DNA from: Sulfuricaulis sp.
GTDB lineage: Bacteria > Pseudomonadota > Gammaproteobacteria > Acidiferrobacterales > Sulfurifustaceae
Reading direction: 5' to 3'
DNA: 58,437 bases
NCBI RefSeq assembly: GCF_024653915.1
Contig: NZ_JANLGY010000024.1
Span: 1-58,437 of the forward strand
The translations under genes were made by a program, and so were the position numbers. How positions within the stretch are numbered: the stretch's first letter is position 1; every line of letters starts with the position of its first letter. Shown piece by piece: positions 47,445 to 56,663 of this stretch. The notes beneath the pieces are model-generated. The model saw only the letters and a program-made list of their open reading frames with translations, ran no database searches and was not told the DNA's origin.

Positions 47445-48278
47445 ATGGATTCCCTGATACTCTGGATTATTGTTTTTACCGCTCTCGGCGGCGTGCTGAG
47501 CGTCTTCGTGGCTGCCGCCTTTCTGCTGGTGCCGGAGGCGATGCGCGCGCGCATGCTGTCACCGATGGTGAGCTTTGCCATCGGCGCGCTGCTGGGCGCG
47601 TCGTTTCTCGCCATACTGCCGCATGCCTTTGAATCACCGGGGGTGGATGCGCATCATGTCACGCTCACGATTCTGTGTGGCATTCTGGTTTTTTTCTTGC
47701 TCGAAAAGATGGTGATTTGGCGCCACTGCCACACCGATGGCTGTGACGTGCATGGAAGCACTAATGTCGCGGGAGACAGGACGTCGGGAGCGACCGAAGC
47801 GCATGTACCGGACGTGGACAGGGCGCGCCACGCGGCGACCGGTAATATGATCCTGATCGGCGATGGTATCCATAATATGGTGGACGGGGTGCTGATCGGA
47901 GCGGCGTTTCTGACGGATATTCACCTCGGCGTCATCACCAGCATCGCCGTCATCGCCCACGAGATCCCGCAGGAGCTTGGCGACTTCGCCATTCTGCTGC
48001 ACAGCGGGTACAGCCGTTCGCGGGCATTGCTGTACAACGCCCTGACCGGATTGACCACGATCGTCGGTGGTGTTGTGGCCTATTTTTCCCTGTCGCTCGC
48101 CAACCAACTGGTGCCGTATGTGCTGGCCATTGCCGCGTCGAGCTTCATCTACATTGCGGTCGCCGACCTGATCCCCGGCCTGCACAAGCGCCCCGAGTTC
48201 AGCGCCACGGTGCAGCAGATTGCGCTGATCGTGCTTGGTGTGGCTGTAATATATCTGGCCCATTCCACTCTGCATTGA
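47445..48278 (+). CDS. ZIP-family divalent metal transporter
   Basis: A 277-residue inner-membrane protein with about eight helices. The ZIP signature residues are in helices IV and V: GDGIHNMVDGVLIGAAF and AHEIPQELGDFAILL, whose His, Asn, Asp and Glu bind Zn, Fe or Mn. The cytoplasmic loop contains a short His/Cys cluster (WRHCHTDGCDVHG) that may sense metal. It starts 38 bp after pgeF. Substrate is not determined by sequence. Confidence 0.88.
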   Translation: MDSLILWIIVFTALGGVLSVFVAAAFLLVPEAMRARMLSPMVSFAIGALLGASFLAILPHAFESPGVDAHHVTLTILCGILVFFLLEKMVIWRHCHTDGCDVHGSTNVAGDRTSGATEAHVPDVDRARHAATGNMILIGDGIHNMVDGVLIGAAFLTDIHLGVITSIAVIAHEIPQELGDFAILLHSGYSRSRALLYNALTGLTTIVGGVVAYFSLSLANQLVPYVLAIAASSFIYIAVADLIPGLHKRPEFSATVQQIALIVLGVAVIYLAHSTLH

Positions 48279-48464
48279 TTCATCTGACACTTGGCGGGTG
48301 CGCATCGGAAAGAATCAATATCAACGACACAGTAGTTATATTCATCTGTTCTACGGCTATCGTAGATTATGCTGGTTCAGCGGGTTAATCTGAATTCTGC
48401 TTATGTCTGGTGGATGATCCTTGGTTAGGGCGCTGCGGTGAGCACCGAAATTCCCGCATTATCC

Positions 48465-48493
48465 TTGACTCTTTAATTAACCGAGCATATAAA
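48465..48493 (+). promoter_or_regulatory. Sigma-70 promoter of the DUF3015 cassette
   Basis: TTGACT (48465-48470), 17 bp, TATAAA (48488-48493): one mismatch in each hexamer with optimal spacing. The start would be near 48500, with a leader of about 55 nt ending in AGGAGG before ATG 48554. The remaining part of the 48279-48553 gap shows nothing else. Confidence 0.8.
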
Positions 48494-48553
48494 TGAAATG
48501 GTTGTTTGAGTAATTAGGATGCTTTATCCCTTTAATATCAGGAGGATTACTTA

Positions 48554-49048
48554 ATGCTGAACAAGAAGCTCATGGCTGTCGCTGTAGCGGGATTGTTCTC
48601 AACCGGTGCCATGGCGGCCGGGGAAAATAATATCGGATGCGGTTGGGGCAGCAAAGTGTTCGATGGTCAACGCGGCATTGCTCCCCAGGTTCTCGGGGCG
48701 ACCACCAATGGCACTTCGGGCAACCAGACTTTCGCCATTACTTCCGGTACCTCAGGGTGCACGCAGGATGGCGTCGTGAAATCCAACTGGAAGACGGCGA
48801 TGTTTATCGATGGCAACAAGGAAAAGTTAGCGCGCGACATGTCCACCGGCAGTGGTGAGTCGTTGGAGTCACTGGCCAAGCTGATCGGCGTTGAGGATCA
48901 GCACAAGGCAGCATTCTTCCAGACCACCAAGGATAACTTTGCGCATATTTTCTCTACCGACAATTCATCCACCGATCAGGTGCTTGCCTCTCTGAAGCAG
49001 GTGTTGGCGTCGGACAGCGAACTCGCTCAGTATTCCCAGTCGATCTAA
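48554..49048 (+). CDS. Exported DUF3015 family protein
   Basis: A 164-residue exported protein. The signal peptide ends at AMA (residue 21). The mature start GENNIGCGWGSKVFDGQRG and TFAITSGTSGCTQDGVVK are typical of DUF3015, and two conserved cysteines (in IGCGWG and SGCTQ) could form a disulfide. The second half is helical. Function is unknown. It has a strong promoter and a terminator of its own and is followed by a DUF4105 gene, a pairing I recall in several proteobacteria. Confidence 0.85.
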   Translation: MLNKKLMAVAVAGLFSTGAMAAGENNIGCGWGSKVFDGQRGIAPQVLGATTNGTSGNQTFAITSGTSGCTQDGVVKSNWKTAMFIDGNKEKLARDMSTGSGESLESLAKLIGVEDQHKAAFFQTTKDNFAHIFSTDNSSTDQVLASLKQVLASDSELAQYSQSI

Positions 49049-49071
49049 ATCACCAAGCTGTCGTATCACCG

Positions 49072-49107
49072 CGGCACCCAGCTGTTGTAAGCTGGGTGCC
49101 GTTTTTA
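49072..49107 (+). terminator. Rho-independent terminator after the DUF3015 gene
   Basis: CGGCACCCAGCT (49072-49083) pairs perfectly with AGCTGGGTGCCG (49090-49101) across a 6-nt loop, followed by TTTTTAT. It would let most transcripts stop before the DUF4105 gene, making the first gene the most abundant. Confidence 0.9.
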
Positions 49108-49132
49108 TATCTCCCGTGATTGCGGGTACCTC

Positions 49133-51052
49133 ATGCCAGGGCGCTGGATTTTACAGTTCATTTTTTTATGGTCGCCGCTTGCTGGCTTCGCGGCCGACAA
49201 TGCCTATCTGGAAGAACTGATTCAACGGGCCCGACAGGCCAACCTGTCGCAGCGAGCCGAGTGGCTCAACTTGCTGCATTATAAGCCTTATCCCTATTGG
49301 CCGGGCAGCCGCAGTCTTGCCGACGACCCCGAATTTTTCAATGCGCCCCATGGCAAGACCGATGCGGCGGGTGAACTGGAGGCGACGCTCGCCGTTTTTT
49401 TCTCCACCGCGGAGGAGACCGACAAGACACAAAATCCCCAGTGCCGGTTTATCGCGCGCTACCGGTGGTTGAAGCAGGAACTGCAATTCGATCCGGCGCG
49501 CCTGCCGAAGCAGCCTTGCAGGCGTTTTTATCAGTGGCGCGCCAGCCTCGATCCACACGAAATCACGCTGGTCTTTCCCGCTGCCTACTTGAACAACCCG
49601 GCCTCGATGTACGGTCATACGTTGCTGCGTATCGATGCCAGGGATCAGGACGAACATACGCGCTTGCTGGCCTATTCCATCAGCTATGCCGCCGGCACGG
49701 ATGAAACCAGCGGCCTGATTTTTGCGGTCCGGGGATTATTCGGAGGTTATCCCGGTGTTTTCGCTATTACGCCTTATTACCTCAAGGTCAGGGAGTACAG
49801 CGATATTGAAAACCGCGACGTGTGGGAATATCAGCTGACGCTTACGCCGGAAGAAATCGATCGCCTGTTGATGCACGTGTGGGAGCTGGGCCCGACTCAC
49901 TTTGATTATTATTTTTTCGACGAGAATTGCGCTTACCATCTGTTGTCGTTGCTGGAGGTGGCCCGCCCGGGTTTGCAGCTGACGGACCAGTTCCGCTGGT
50001 GGGCGATTCCCTCCGATACCGTGCGCGCCGTGACCGATCAGCCGGGTCTGCTCAAGCGCGTGGTTTATCGTCCCGCCAGCGTCAGCATCATGCGTCAACG
50101 ACTGATGCAAATGCCGGTGGACCAGAGCAGACTCGCCAAGGATTTGGCCCAACAGCGAATCGATGCTAACGATGATCGCCTACGCGAACTGCCCGCGCTG
50201 GATCATGCCAGGGTTTTGGAACTTGGCTATGAGTACGCGTCATATGAAGCAGCCACTGGTCGCAACAAAGCGCCCGATGCTGTCACACGGATGCGCGAGC
50301 TATTGTTGGCCCGCAGTCAGTTGAAGATTCCGCCGCAGAAACCCGGGGTGCCGGTACCGTCGGTTCGACCGGACGAGGGTCACAAGACGTCACGCATCGG
50401 GATCGGGGCGGGAAGCCGGGACGGTCGCCGTTTCGGGGAGATTCATCTGCGCCCGACCTATCATGATCTGCTGGATCAGGACGCCGGTTATACCCGCGGC
50501 GCGCAGATACAGTTTTTCGACATGCGCTGGCGGCACTACCGGGGCGAAGATGGCCTGCGTCTGGAAGAATTCAAGCCGCTGGACATCGTCTCGCTGTCGC
50601 CGCGCAACGATTTTTTCAATCCAATATCATGGAAGATCAATGTTGGCTGGACGCGCAAGCATTTTCCCGGCGGCGACGAACCGCTGGTATTCCGGTTCAA
50701 CGGTGGGTCCGGGCTGGCCTACAGTGCGCCGGGACTGTTCGGCGGCAATGCCGTTTACTACGGCTTCATCGAGGCGGCGCTGGACGCTGGTTCGCGCTTT
50801 GAGAGCAATTACACTTTGGGCGCCGGTCCCGCCATTGGCCTGCTGGCCAATGTGTCGGAGCGCTGGGGGTTCAATCTGCAGGCGCGCTCGTTGCGTTACG
50901 GCCTCGGTGACGATCACTGGTCACGCGAGCTGGCGCTGGAGCAGCGCTACGCGCTGACGCGGCAGAGCGCGGTGCGCCTGCGGCTGTCACGCAAACAGGA
51001 ATTCCAGGATTACTGGAACAGCGGGGACCTCTCCGTGCATTTTTATTTCTGA
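49133..51052 (+). CDS. DUF4105 (Lnb-like) periplasmic/outer-membrane protein
   Basis: A 639-residue exported protein. The signal peptide is about 20 residues. Residues about 110-280 are DUF4105, a fold related to NlpC/P60 with its catalytic pair in NPASMYGHTLLRID (H162) and FFDENCAYHLLSLLE (C266, H269). Pfam links this domain to Lnb, a lipoprotein N-acyltransferase of Bacteroides and Bdellovibrio, so an acyl transfer at the envelope is plausible. The last 230 residues (IGIGAGSRDGRRFGEIHLRP to the end) are strand-rich with alternating aromatic residues, like an outer-membrane beta-barrel ending in HFYF. Its stop overlaps the next gene (TGATG). Confidence 0.8.
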   Translation: MPGRWILQFIFLWSPLAGFAADNAYLEELIQRARQANLSQRAEWLNLLHYKPYPYWPGSRSLADDPEFFNAPHGKTDAAGELEATLAVFFSTAEETDKTQNPQCRFIARYRWLKQELQFDPARLPKQPCRRFYQWRASLDPHEITLVFPAAYLNNPASMYGHTLLRIDARDQDEHTRLLAYSISYAAGTDETSGLIFAVRGLFGGYPGVFAITPYYLKVREYSDIENRDVWEYQLTLTPEEIDRLLMHVWELGPTHFDYYFFDENCAYHLLSLLEVARPGLQLTDQFRWWAIPSDTVRAVTDQPGLLKRVVYRPASVSIMRQRLMQMPVDQSRLAKDLAQQRIDANDDRLRELPALDHARVLELGYEYASYEAATGRNKAPDAVTRMRELLLARSQLKIPPQKPGVPVPSVRPDEGHKTSRIGIGAGSRDGRRFGEIHLRPTYHDLLDQDAGYTRGAQIQFFDMRWRHYRGEDGLRLEEFKPLDIVSLSPRNDFFNPISWKINVGWTRKHFPGGDEPLVFRFNGGSGLAYSAPGLFGGNAVYYGFIEAALDAGSRFESNYTLGAGPAIGLLANVSERWGFNLQARSLRYGLGDDHWSRELALEQRYALTRQSAVRLRLSRKQEFQDYWNSGDLSVHFYF

Positions 51053-51900
51053 TGCGACGTCTTCTGGTCATCGGTTTTTTCTCGCTCAGCCTTCTGGGCT
51101 GTAGCAATGTTTTTTTCTTTCCGTATCAGGCGCATGTTCAGACACCCAAGCAACTGGGGTTGGTGTATGAAGACGTGTATTTCAACGCGAGCGACGGCAC
51201 GCGCCTGCATGGCTGGTTTCTGCCCGCACAGGGCAATGCGCTCGGGACCATTCTGTTTTTGCACGGCAATGCCGAGAACATCAGCACCCACATCATGTCG
51301 GTGCGCTGGTTGCCGGCCAGAGGTTTCAACGTGTTCCTGCTGGATTACCGGGGATACGGCGCATCCGAGGGAAAGCCCACCTTTGGCGGCGCGCAGGATG
51401 ATGTGGAGAGCGCGCTGAAAATGCTGACCGCGCGGCCGGGCGTGGATGTCAGCCGCATCGTGGTTTTTGGTCAAAGCCTCGGTGGCGCCATTGCTGTGTA
51501 TCGCGTGGCGCACACCGCCTACCGCGAGAACATCCGCGCGCTGGTGGTGGAGAGCGCGTTTTCCGGTTACCGTCAGATCACGCGTGAAAAACTCGCCGAC
51601 TTCTGGCTGACGTGGCCGTTCCAGTATCCGCTCTCGTGGACGGTATCGGATGAATACAATCCGTCCACGGCCGTAGCGAATATCAGCCCCATCCCACTGC
51701 TAATCATCCACGGGGATCAGGACCCCATCGTGCCGCTGCATCACGGGCAACGCTTGTTCGAACTCGCGCGCGAACCGAAACAGTTATGGGTCGTGCCGGG
51801 CGGCGGCCATACTCAGGCGTTTCAGAAAAAAGAGTATCGCGATCGCCTGGTCGCTTATCTGACGGAGATTCTGACCGCGGCACCAGCCGCTCACAGATAA
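51052..51900 (+). CDS. Lipoprotein alpha/beta hydrolase
   Basis: A 282-residue serine hydrolase of the YfhR/ABHD13-like group. The lipobox LLGC lipidates C17. The oxyanion region FLHGNAENIS, the nucleophile elbow GQSLGG, the acid in HGDQDPIVPL and the histidine in GGGHTQAF form the triad. It starts on the last base of the DUF4105 stop, so the two are translationally coupled and probably act in the same envelope process. It overlaps the convergent DsrE-like gene by 10 bp. Confidence 0.88.
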   Translation: MRRLLVIGFFSLSLLGCSNVFFFPYQAHVQTPKQLGLVYEDVYFNASDGTRLHGWFLPAQGNALGTILFLHGNAENISTHIMSVRWLPARGFNVFLLDYRGYGASEGKPTFGGAQDDVESALKMLTARPGVDVSRIVVFGQSLGGAIAVYRVAHTAYRENIRALVVESAFSGYRQITREKLADFWLTWPFQYPLSWTVSDEYNPSTAVANISPIPLLIIHGDQDPIVPLHHGQRLFELAREPKQLWVVPGGGHTQAFQKKEYRDRLVAYLTEILTAAPAAHR

Positions 51901-52421
51901 ACGTAACCGCCGCGGCGCAGACGCGCCTCTTCATCCGGGCCGTACGGAACCAGTTCGATAAAGGCCGGGACTTCTTCTTCCTTGATACCAAGATTTTTCA
52001 TTTCAGTCCGGCACATTTTTACCTCGATAATGCCTTCGGCATCGAGGCGCACCGCCTGATCCACCGTTTTCTGAAATCGCTGGTAATTTTTCCTGGTGAA
52101 GATTTCAATTTCGGGGCCGTGCAACACCAGCGCGATACCGGTGCGGCGGTTATCAGCGCGCATGGTTTTTGCCAGCTCCTCGGCGCGCGTCAGTAGGCCG
52201 GCGATTTCCTCCGGTGTGTGCAGCGTGACGTTGAACAGGTAGCGTCCTTCTTCCGTCGTAAGGCTCGTGGCTGGTGAGGCCGGCGTTGGTTCCGTGAGCA
52301 CATGGGATTGTGGTGGTACCACTAGATAAACCATGGCAGCGATGCCGGCGACTACCGTCACGATAAGGGCAACTTGCTTGTGGCGCACTCGATTTCCTTT
52401 TGGTTGCCTTGATTCAATCAT
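51891..52421 (-). CDS. Membrane-anchored DsrE/COG1416-like protein
   Basis: A 176-residue protein with one N-terminal transmembrane or uncleaved signal helix ([19 protein letters not shown]) followed by a DsrE-like domain: [39 protein letters not shown] and [18 protein letters not shown]. The cysteine in MCRTEM matches the position of the conserved Cys in COG1416 proteins. DsrE relatives carry or transfer sulfur in sulfur oxidisers, but periplasmic members have unknown roles. The start overlaps the nadC stop by 8 bp. Confidence 0.72.
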   Translation of the reverse strand: MIESRQPKGNRVRHKQVALIVTVVAGIAAMVYLVVPPQSHVLTEPTPASPATSLTTEEGRYLFNVTLHTPEEIAGLLTRAEELAKTMRADNRRTGIALVLHGPEIEIFTRKNYQRFQKTVDQAVRLDAEGIIEVKMCRTEMKNLGIKEEEVPAFIELVPYGPDEEARLRRGGYVYL

Positions 52422-53262
52422 GGTGGCGAAAGCGCATGGACAAGTCCACGGCCTCGACATTTTTGGTGATATCACCGATGGAAATGAAGTCCACGCCGGT
52501 TTCTGCGATAGCGCGGATATTGGAAAGATTAATGCCGCCCGAGGCCTCCAGCTTGGCGCGACCACGTGTTTCCTGTACGGCGGTCCTCAATTCCTCGACG
52601 CTGAAATTATCGAGCAGGATGCGCGTGGCACCGGCTTGGAGCGCATCGCGCAGCTGAGCGAGGTTCTCCACCTCGATTTCCACGGTCACGTCTGACGGCG
52701 CGGAGGCCTTGGCCGAGCGCAAGGCGGAGGCGATCGAGCCTGCCGCGGCAATGTGGTTTTCCTTGATCAAAATGGCATCGTACAAACCCATGCGGTGATT
52801 CTGTCCGCCGCCGCAGGCCACCGCGTATTTCTGCGCGCGCCGCAGTCCGGGGAGGGTTTTGCGCGTATCGAGGATGACTGCGCGCGTTCCCCGCAAAGCG
52901 TCAACGTATTGGCGTGTCTGTGTCGCGGTGCCGGAGAGCAGTTGCAGGAAATTGAGCGCCGTGCGCTCGCCGGTCAGCAGCGCGCGCGCCGGCCCATGCA
53001 GGGTGCAAAGTGTTTGTTCAGCGCGAATGGCGTCGCCGTCACGGACATTCCAGGTGACGCTGATACGCTTGTCCACCTGATGGAAAACTTCATCGAACCA
53101 GGCCATACCGCAGAGGATGGCCTGCACGCGCGTGACCAGCTGCGCCTCGGACTGCGTGTCAGCAGGAATGAGCGCCGCAGTGAGATCACCCGTGCCGACA
53201 TCCTCCGCCAGCGCGCGGTGGACCATTTCGGTGATGTCGTCAGGGAGATTCGGCGCGGGCAT
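52414..53262 (-). CDS. nadC: Nicotinate-nucleotide diphosphorylase (carboxylating)
   Basis: A 282-residue quinolinate phosphoribosyltransferase that converts quinolinate to nicotinate mononucleotide in NAD synthesis. [16 protein letters not shown]-like N-terminus ([16 protein letters not shown]), the substrate site [37 protein letters not shown], and the EVEVEN-type loop are conserved. NadE lies 9 kb upstream, but no other nad gene is present. Confidence 0.96.
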   Translation of the reverse strand: MPAPNLPDDITEMVHRALAEDVGTGDLTAALIPADTQSEAQLVTRVQAILCGMAWFDEVFHQVDKRISVTWNVRDGDAIRAEQTLCTLHGPARALLTGERTALNFLQLLSGTATQTRQYVDALRGTRAVILDTRKTLPGLRRAQKYAVACGGGQNHRMGLYDAILIKENHIAAAGSIASALRSAKASAPSDVTVEIEVENLAQLRDALQAGATRILLDNFSVEELRTAVQETRGRAKLEASGGINLSNIRAIAETGVDFISIGDITKNVEAVDLSMRFRHHD

Positions 53263-53298
53263 CGGAGTAGATCGTAATCGCGGGAGCGCGAGTTCGCA

Positions 53299-54684
53299 TT
53301 ACCTGCCGTGTTTCGCCGCGCGTCGGATTAATACCGTGAGGATGGGCGGCGTTATCAGCGTCGTGAGGATCACCACCGCGACGATGACCGAGAAGATCTC
53401 GTCGCTGACGACCCCGAGGGCCTTGCCGGTAACGGCGAATATCAGCCCAACCTCGCCGCGCGGCGCCATGCCCCATCCGACAATCCATTTGTTGACCGGC
53501 CCGGCAGCGATGCCGGCCACGATTTTTCCGGCTAACGCGATCGCAGTGATGACCACGGCCAGCACGAGCACGTGCAGGTTGAAAAATACATCGACCTTGA
53601 CCTGCATGCCAGTGAAAATGAAAAACAGCGGAACGAAGAAGTGACCTACAGGTTCGATCAACACCTCGAGGTTATGTTTTTCGTGTCGCGCCAGCGTCTC
53701 GCGCACGCGTTGCGCGGTGTCGGATTCGTTATTGCCGGCAACCCGGCGGATGTCAGCAATCAGTTCCGGTTCGGCGAAGTCGCGGAATTGCACTTCGTCA
53801 AGCACCAGCCCTGCGGCGAAGGCGCCGATGATTGGCGCCAGGCCGATCAGGTGTGCCAGCCAGGCGAAGATCAGGCAGAAGGCGATCAGGATTGAAAATT
53901 TCATGCCGCTGCCGGTGTGGATTTTTGACAGCCAGTGGCTGGCCAGCGGGGCCACGCGCTGGCCGATGACGAGGGCGCCGACGAGGAAGAGCAGGGCCTT
54001 GAGCGTGATCCAGCCGATGTCGAGAATGCCGACCTCGCCCGTGGTGGCGACGGCGGAAACCACCGCCAGGATGATCAGACCGAGCACGTCGTCGATCACC
54101 GCCGCGCCCAGCACGATCTGCGCCTCGTGCGAATGCAGCACATTGAGGTCGCGGAACACGCGCGCCGTGATGCCGACAGAGGTGGCCGTGAGCGTGGCGC
54201 CGAGGAACAAATAGGAATTCGCGGAGAGCCCCGGCAACAGCCACGGGCCGATGACGTAGGTCCCGAGCGCGAAGGGCGCCACCACGCCGATGACGGCGAC
54301 CAGCAACGCCGGCACGCCGACTTTACGCATGGCCGCGATATCGGATTCGAGCCCGATCTGGAACAACAGGATGACGACACCGAGCTCGGCCAGGAAGATG
54401 ATGATCTCGTTCGACTTGGCCGGCTCGATGACGTCTATGCCCAGCAGGTACAGGTTGCCGATCAGCACACCCATCAACAGCTCGCCCAGGACCGCCGCCT
54501 GGCCGATTTTTTCGATCAGGCCGGAAATCTTGGCGAGCAGTAGCATTATCGCCACCCACAGAAAGGCATTGGCCGCCGTCGCGGCTTCGGGCGAGGCTGC
54601 CCACACTTCGCTGCCTGCGATGAAAATCAGCGCCAGGCCGACAAAAATTCTTGAATGAGCGAATTTATTGTTGGGCATTGTCAT
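53299..54684 (-). CDS. Cation:proton antiporter (CPA2 family)
   Basis: A 461-residue monovalent cation/proton antiporter with 12-13 predicted helices. An N-terminal signal-like helix (IFVGLALIFIAGSEVWA) precedes the transport domain; AAVLGELLMGVLIGNL and the NDD/IDD-type motif AAVIDDVLGLIILAV (paired aspartates in the middle helix) mark the CPA2/KefB-NapA fold. No RCK domain is attached, so it is not a gated K+ system of the KefB type. It is 36 bp upstream of nadC's start on the same strand. Confidence 0.88.
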   Translation of the reverse strand: MTMPNNKFAHSRIFVGLALIFIAGSEVWAASPEAATAANAFLWVAIMLLLAKISGLIEKIGQAAVLGELLMGVLIGNLYLLGIDVIEPAKSNEIIIFLAELGVVILLFQIGLESDIAAMRKVGVPALLVAVIGVVAPFALGTYVIGPWLLPGLSANSYLFLGATLTATSVGITARVFRDLNVLHSHEAQIVLGAAVIDDVLGLIILAVVSAVATTGEVGILDIGWITLKALLFLVGALVIGQRVAPLASHWLSKIHTGSGMKFSILIAFCLIFAWLAHLIGLAPIIGAFAAGLVLDEVQFRDFAEPELIADIRRVAGNNESDTAQRVRETLARHEKHNLEVLIEPVGHFFVPLFFIFTGMQVKVDVFFNLHVLVLAVVITAIALAGKIVAGIAAGPVNKWIVGWGMAPRGEVGLIFAVTGKALGVVSDEIFSVIVAVVILTTLITPPILTVLIRRAAKHGR

Positions 54685-54855
54685 GAATGACGATTGACGA
54701 TGTGTCTTTTTAAATCAAGATATGGAGCTTGGCCAGCGCAGACGACTAGCGAGCGGGGACAGGCGGAAGCGGTCGGATGATTCAAGTGGATGGCCAATTG
54801 CCATAAGTGGGTTGGTGTGCCGGTTCCAACTATAGATGATTCCGGACGCTGTTGA

Positions 54856-55776
54856 CTAGGACCGGAAAATTGTCACGACATAGACGGTATAGAGGGCGAG
54901 TAGAAGTACTCCACGCCGGCGTTCGATATGCCCGCTCCGTACTGGCCAGATAAGTGCCACGGTTACCATCCCAAACAACGAGACTATTGCCACCTCTCGC
55001 CAGTCTATTGATATCGGTGAAATGATCGCAGCAATGGCGACGATAAAAAGACCGTTGAAGATATTGCTGCCTAGTATTGTTCCAAGCCCCACTTCGTCAT
55101 GCCGGCGTATTTTGGAAACCACCGTCGTTGCAAGTTCCGGCACAGAGGTCCCGATCGCTACGACCGTTGCCCCGATGACAAATTCGCCGAGACCGAAGGA
55201 TGCAGCGATGTCTTTTGCGCCGATGACGATGAAGTGGCCCGCAGCGATCAGAAACACCAGGCCAGCGAGGCAAAGAATAATTGCCAACCACCCGCGTCGC
55301 TCAGCCAGTATTTCCCCGGCGGCGCTTCTCTGTTTACGTGCCTCGACAATCACGGTGACCATCCATGTGAGGAACATGCCCAGGAGCAGCAGCCCATCGA
55401 ACCGTGACAGCACGCCGTCGAGGGCCAGAATGCCGATGATCAAAGGAGTAATCAGCGCGACTGGAAAGTCGCGTTTCAGGCTGTCACGAGGGCATTGAAT
55501 TCCCGAGATAAGCAGGGTAATGCCGAGAACTAAAGCAACGTTTACGATATTGCCGCCCAAGGCGTTGCCCAGAGAAATCTGCGGTTCTCCAGCCATCGCG
55601 GCGGTGATGGCAACCGAGAGTTCCGGGCTGGACGTGGCAAACGCCGCCACCGTTGCGCCTATAATTCCGGCAGGGATTCGCGCCCAGCGGGCTATCCCCA
55701 CCACGCCGCGGACAAAAAGCTCGCCGCCAATTCCAGCGCAAAGAACACCGGCAGCCAGGGTCAGGTAATTATTCAT
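54856..55776 (-). CDS. Calcium/sodium antiporter (CaCA family, YrbG-like)
   Basis: A 306-residue inner-membrane exchanger with about ten helices. The two alpha-repeats are visible: ATSSPELSVAITAAMAG with SLGNALGGNIVNVALVLG in the first half, and GTSVPELATTVVSKIRR with LGTILGSNIFNGLFIVA in the second. Their acidic and Asn residues form the ion site. E. coli YrbG and archaeal NCX_Mj are relatives. Monocistronic; the 170 bp before the CPA2 gene contains nothing recognisable. Confidence 0.9.
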   Translation of the reverse strand: MNNYLTLAAGVLCAGIGGELFVRGVVGIARWARIPAGIIGATVAAFATSSPELSVAITAAMAGEPQISLGNALGGNIVNVALVLGITLLISGIQCPRDSLKRDFPVALITPLIIGILALDGVLSRFDGLLLLGMFLTWMVTVIVEARKQRSAAGEILAERRGWLAIILCLAGLVFLIAAGHFIVIGAKDIAASFGLGEFVIGATVVAIGTSVPELATTVVSKIRRHDEVGLGTILGSNIFNGLFIVAIAAIISPISIDWREVAIVSLFGMVTVALIWPVRSGHIERRRGVLLLALYTVYVVTIFRS

Positions 55777-55950
55777 CGTTATTGGTTCGTGAAAGCCAGC
55801 CGAGTTTATTTTTCAATTAACCTATAGATTGGGTTGGTCATATATCAGTAATTCATCGCGTTCGAATATTTTGACACGTTTGCCGATTGCGCTATGCTGA
55901 GCCTGGTTTGATATCCGGTCTGGTTCCGAAATGCCGTCGTTCCACGTTAC

Positions 55951-56295
55951 ATGAACCCCGAGTTCGCCGATCGCCTGCCCGAGAGCTGGGAGCGATTCTC
56001 CCGCTTCTTTTCCGCGCTTGGCGACACCACCCGCCAGCAAATCCTATTGGTATTCGAGCCCGGCGAGGAAATCTGCGTCAACCACATCGCGCGCCTGTTC
56101 AAGGTCAGCCGCCCGGCCATCTCGCATCACCTGAAAGTCCTGCGCAATGCGGAATTGCTGGTATGCGAGAAGCGCGGCAAGGAAGTTTACTACCGCATCA
56201 ACCAGGCATACTGCGTCGAAGTAATGCGCACGGTGCACGAATTCATCTCCGCCTGCAAACAGTCCGCAACCTTACCGGCGACCGACGCCCGCTAA
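55951..56295 (+). CDS. ArsR-family transcriptional regulator
   Basis: A 114-residue winged helix-turn-helix regulator. LGDTTRQQILLVFEPG (residues 25-40) begins the domain; ICVNHIARLFKVSRPAISHHLKVL is the DNA-reading helix-turn-helix; YYRIN is the wing. The classical CVC metal site is absent: only one Cys is near the start of the helix, so it may sense something else (redox or an organic ligand). The N-terminal RFFSAL is preceded by a short acidic stretch. A TIR element begins 33 bp after its stop, and no target operon is adjacent on that side. Confidence 0.85.
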   Translation: MNPEFADRLPESWERFSRFFSALGDTTRQQILLVFEPGEEICVNHIARLFKVSRPAISHHLKVLRNAELLVCEKRGKEVYYRINQAYCVEVMRTVHEFISACKQSATLPATDAR

Positions 56296-56327
56296 TACCA
56301 GCCATTCCACTGTTATGGAAGTTCTGA

Positions 56328-56466
56328 TTAAGGAAGCTCCGATTAATTCTCCCGTTCGCCCTGAGCCTGTCGAAGGGTGAACGGGAAGCGATTGGACGGA
56401 TTGGGGTTTCGTCCGTTCGTGGTTCGACAAGCTCACCACGAACGGAATTAATCAGAGCTTCCTTAA
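56328..56466. repeat. 139-bp TIR element with two internal palindromes
   Basis: The ends TTAAGGAAGCTCCGATTAAT and ATTAATCAGAGCTTCCTTAA are inverted repeats with one mismatch. The interior contains two hairpins: GTTCGCCCT/AGGGTGAAC and CGTTCGTGGT/ACCACGAACG. TA dinucleotides border both ends of the AGGAAG core, suggesting TA target duplication. No coding capacity, so a non-autonomous (MITE-type) element. Confidence 0.75.
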
Positions 56467-56475
56467 TTGATTTTG

Positions 56476-56600
56476 AACCGCCAAGACGCCAAGGGCGGGA
56501 TTCTCGCGAATGTTCAGCGGACATTCGCGCCGCCGAACGGGTGTAGCTGCACCCTGGGTCGCAATAGACAAAACTTGGCGTCGTGGCGCCTTGGCGGTTT
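56476..56600. repeat. Hairpin with tandem-repeat arms (CGCCAAG type)
   Basis: AACCGCCAAGACGCCAAG (56476-56493) faces CTTGGCGTCG plus TGGCGCCTTGGCGGTTT (56574-56600). Inside are two smaller perfect stems, GCGAATGT/ACATTCGC and GGGTG/CACCC. It is the fourth hairpin of this architecture in the window and lies 9 bp from the TIR element. Confidence 0.65.
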
Positions 56601-56663
56601 AAGAATATTAGAGATTCTTTAATTTTGTTGTCGGCCGGTCTGCGAAGGCGGCAGTGGCCGGGT

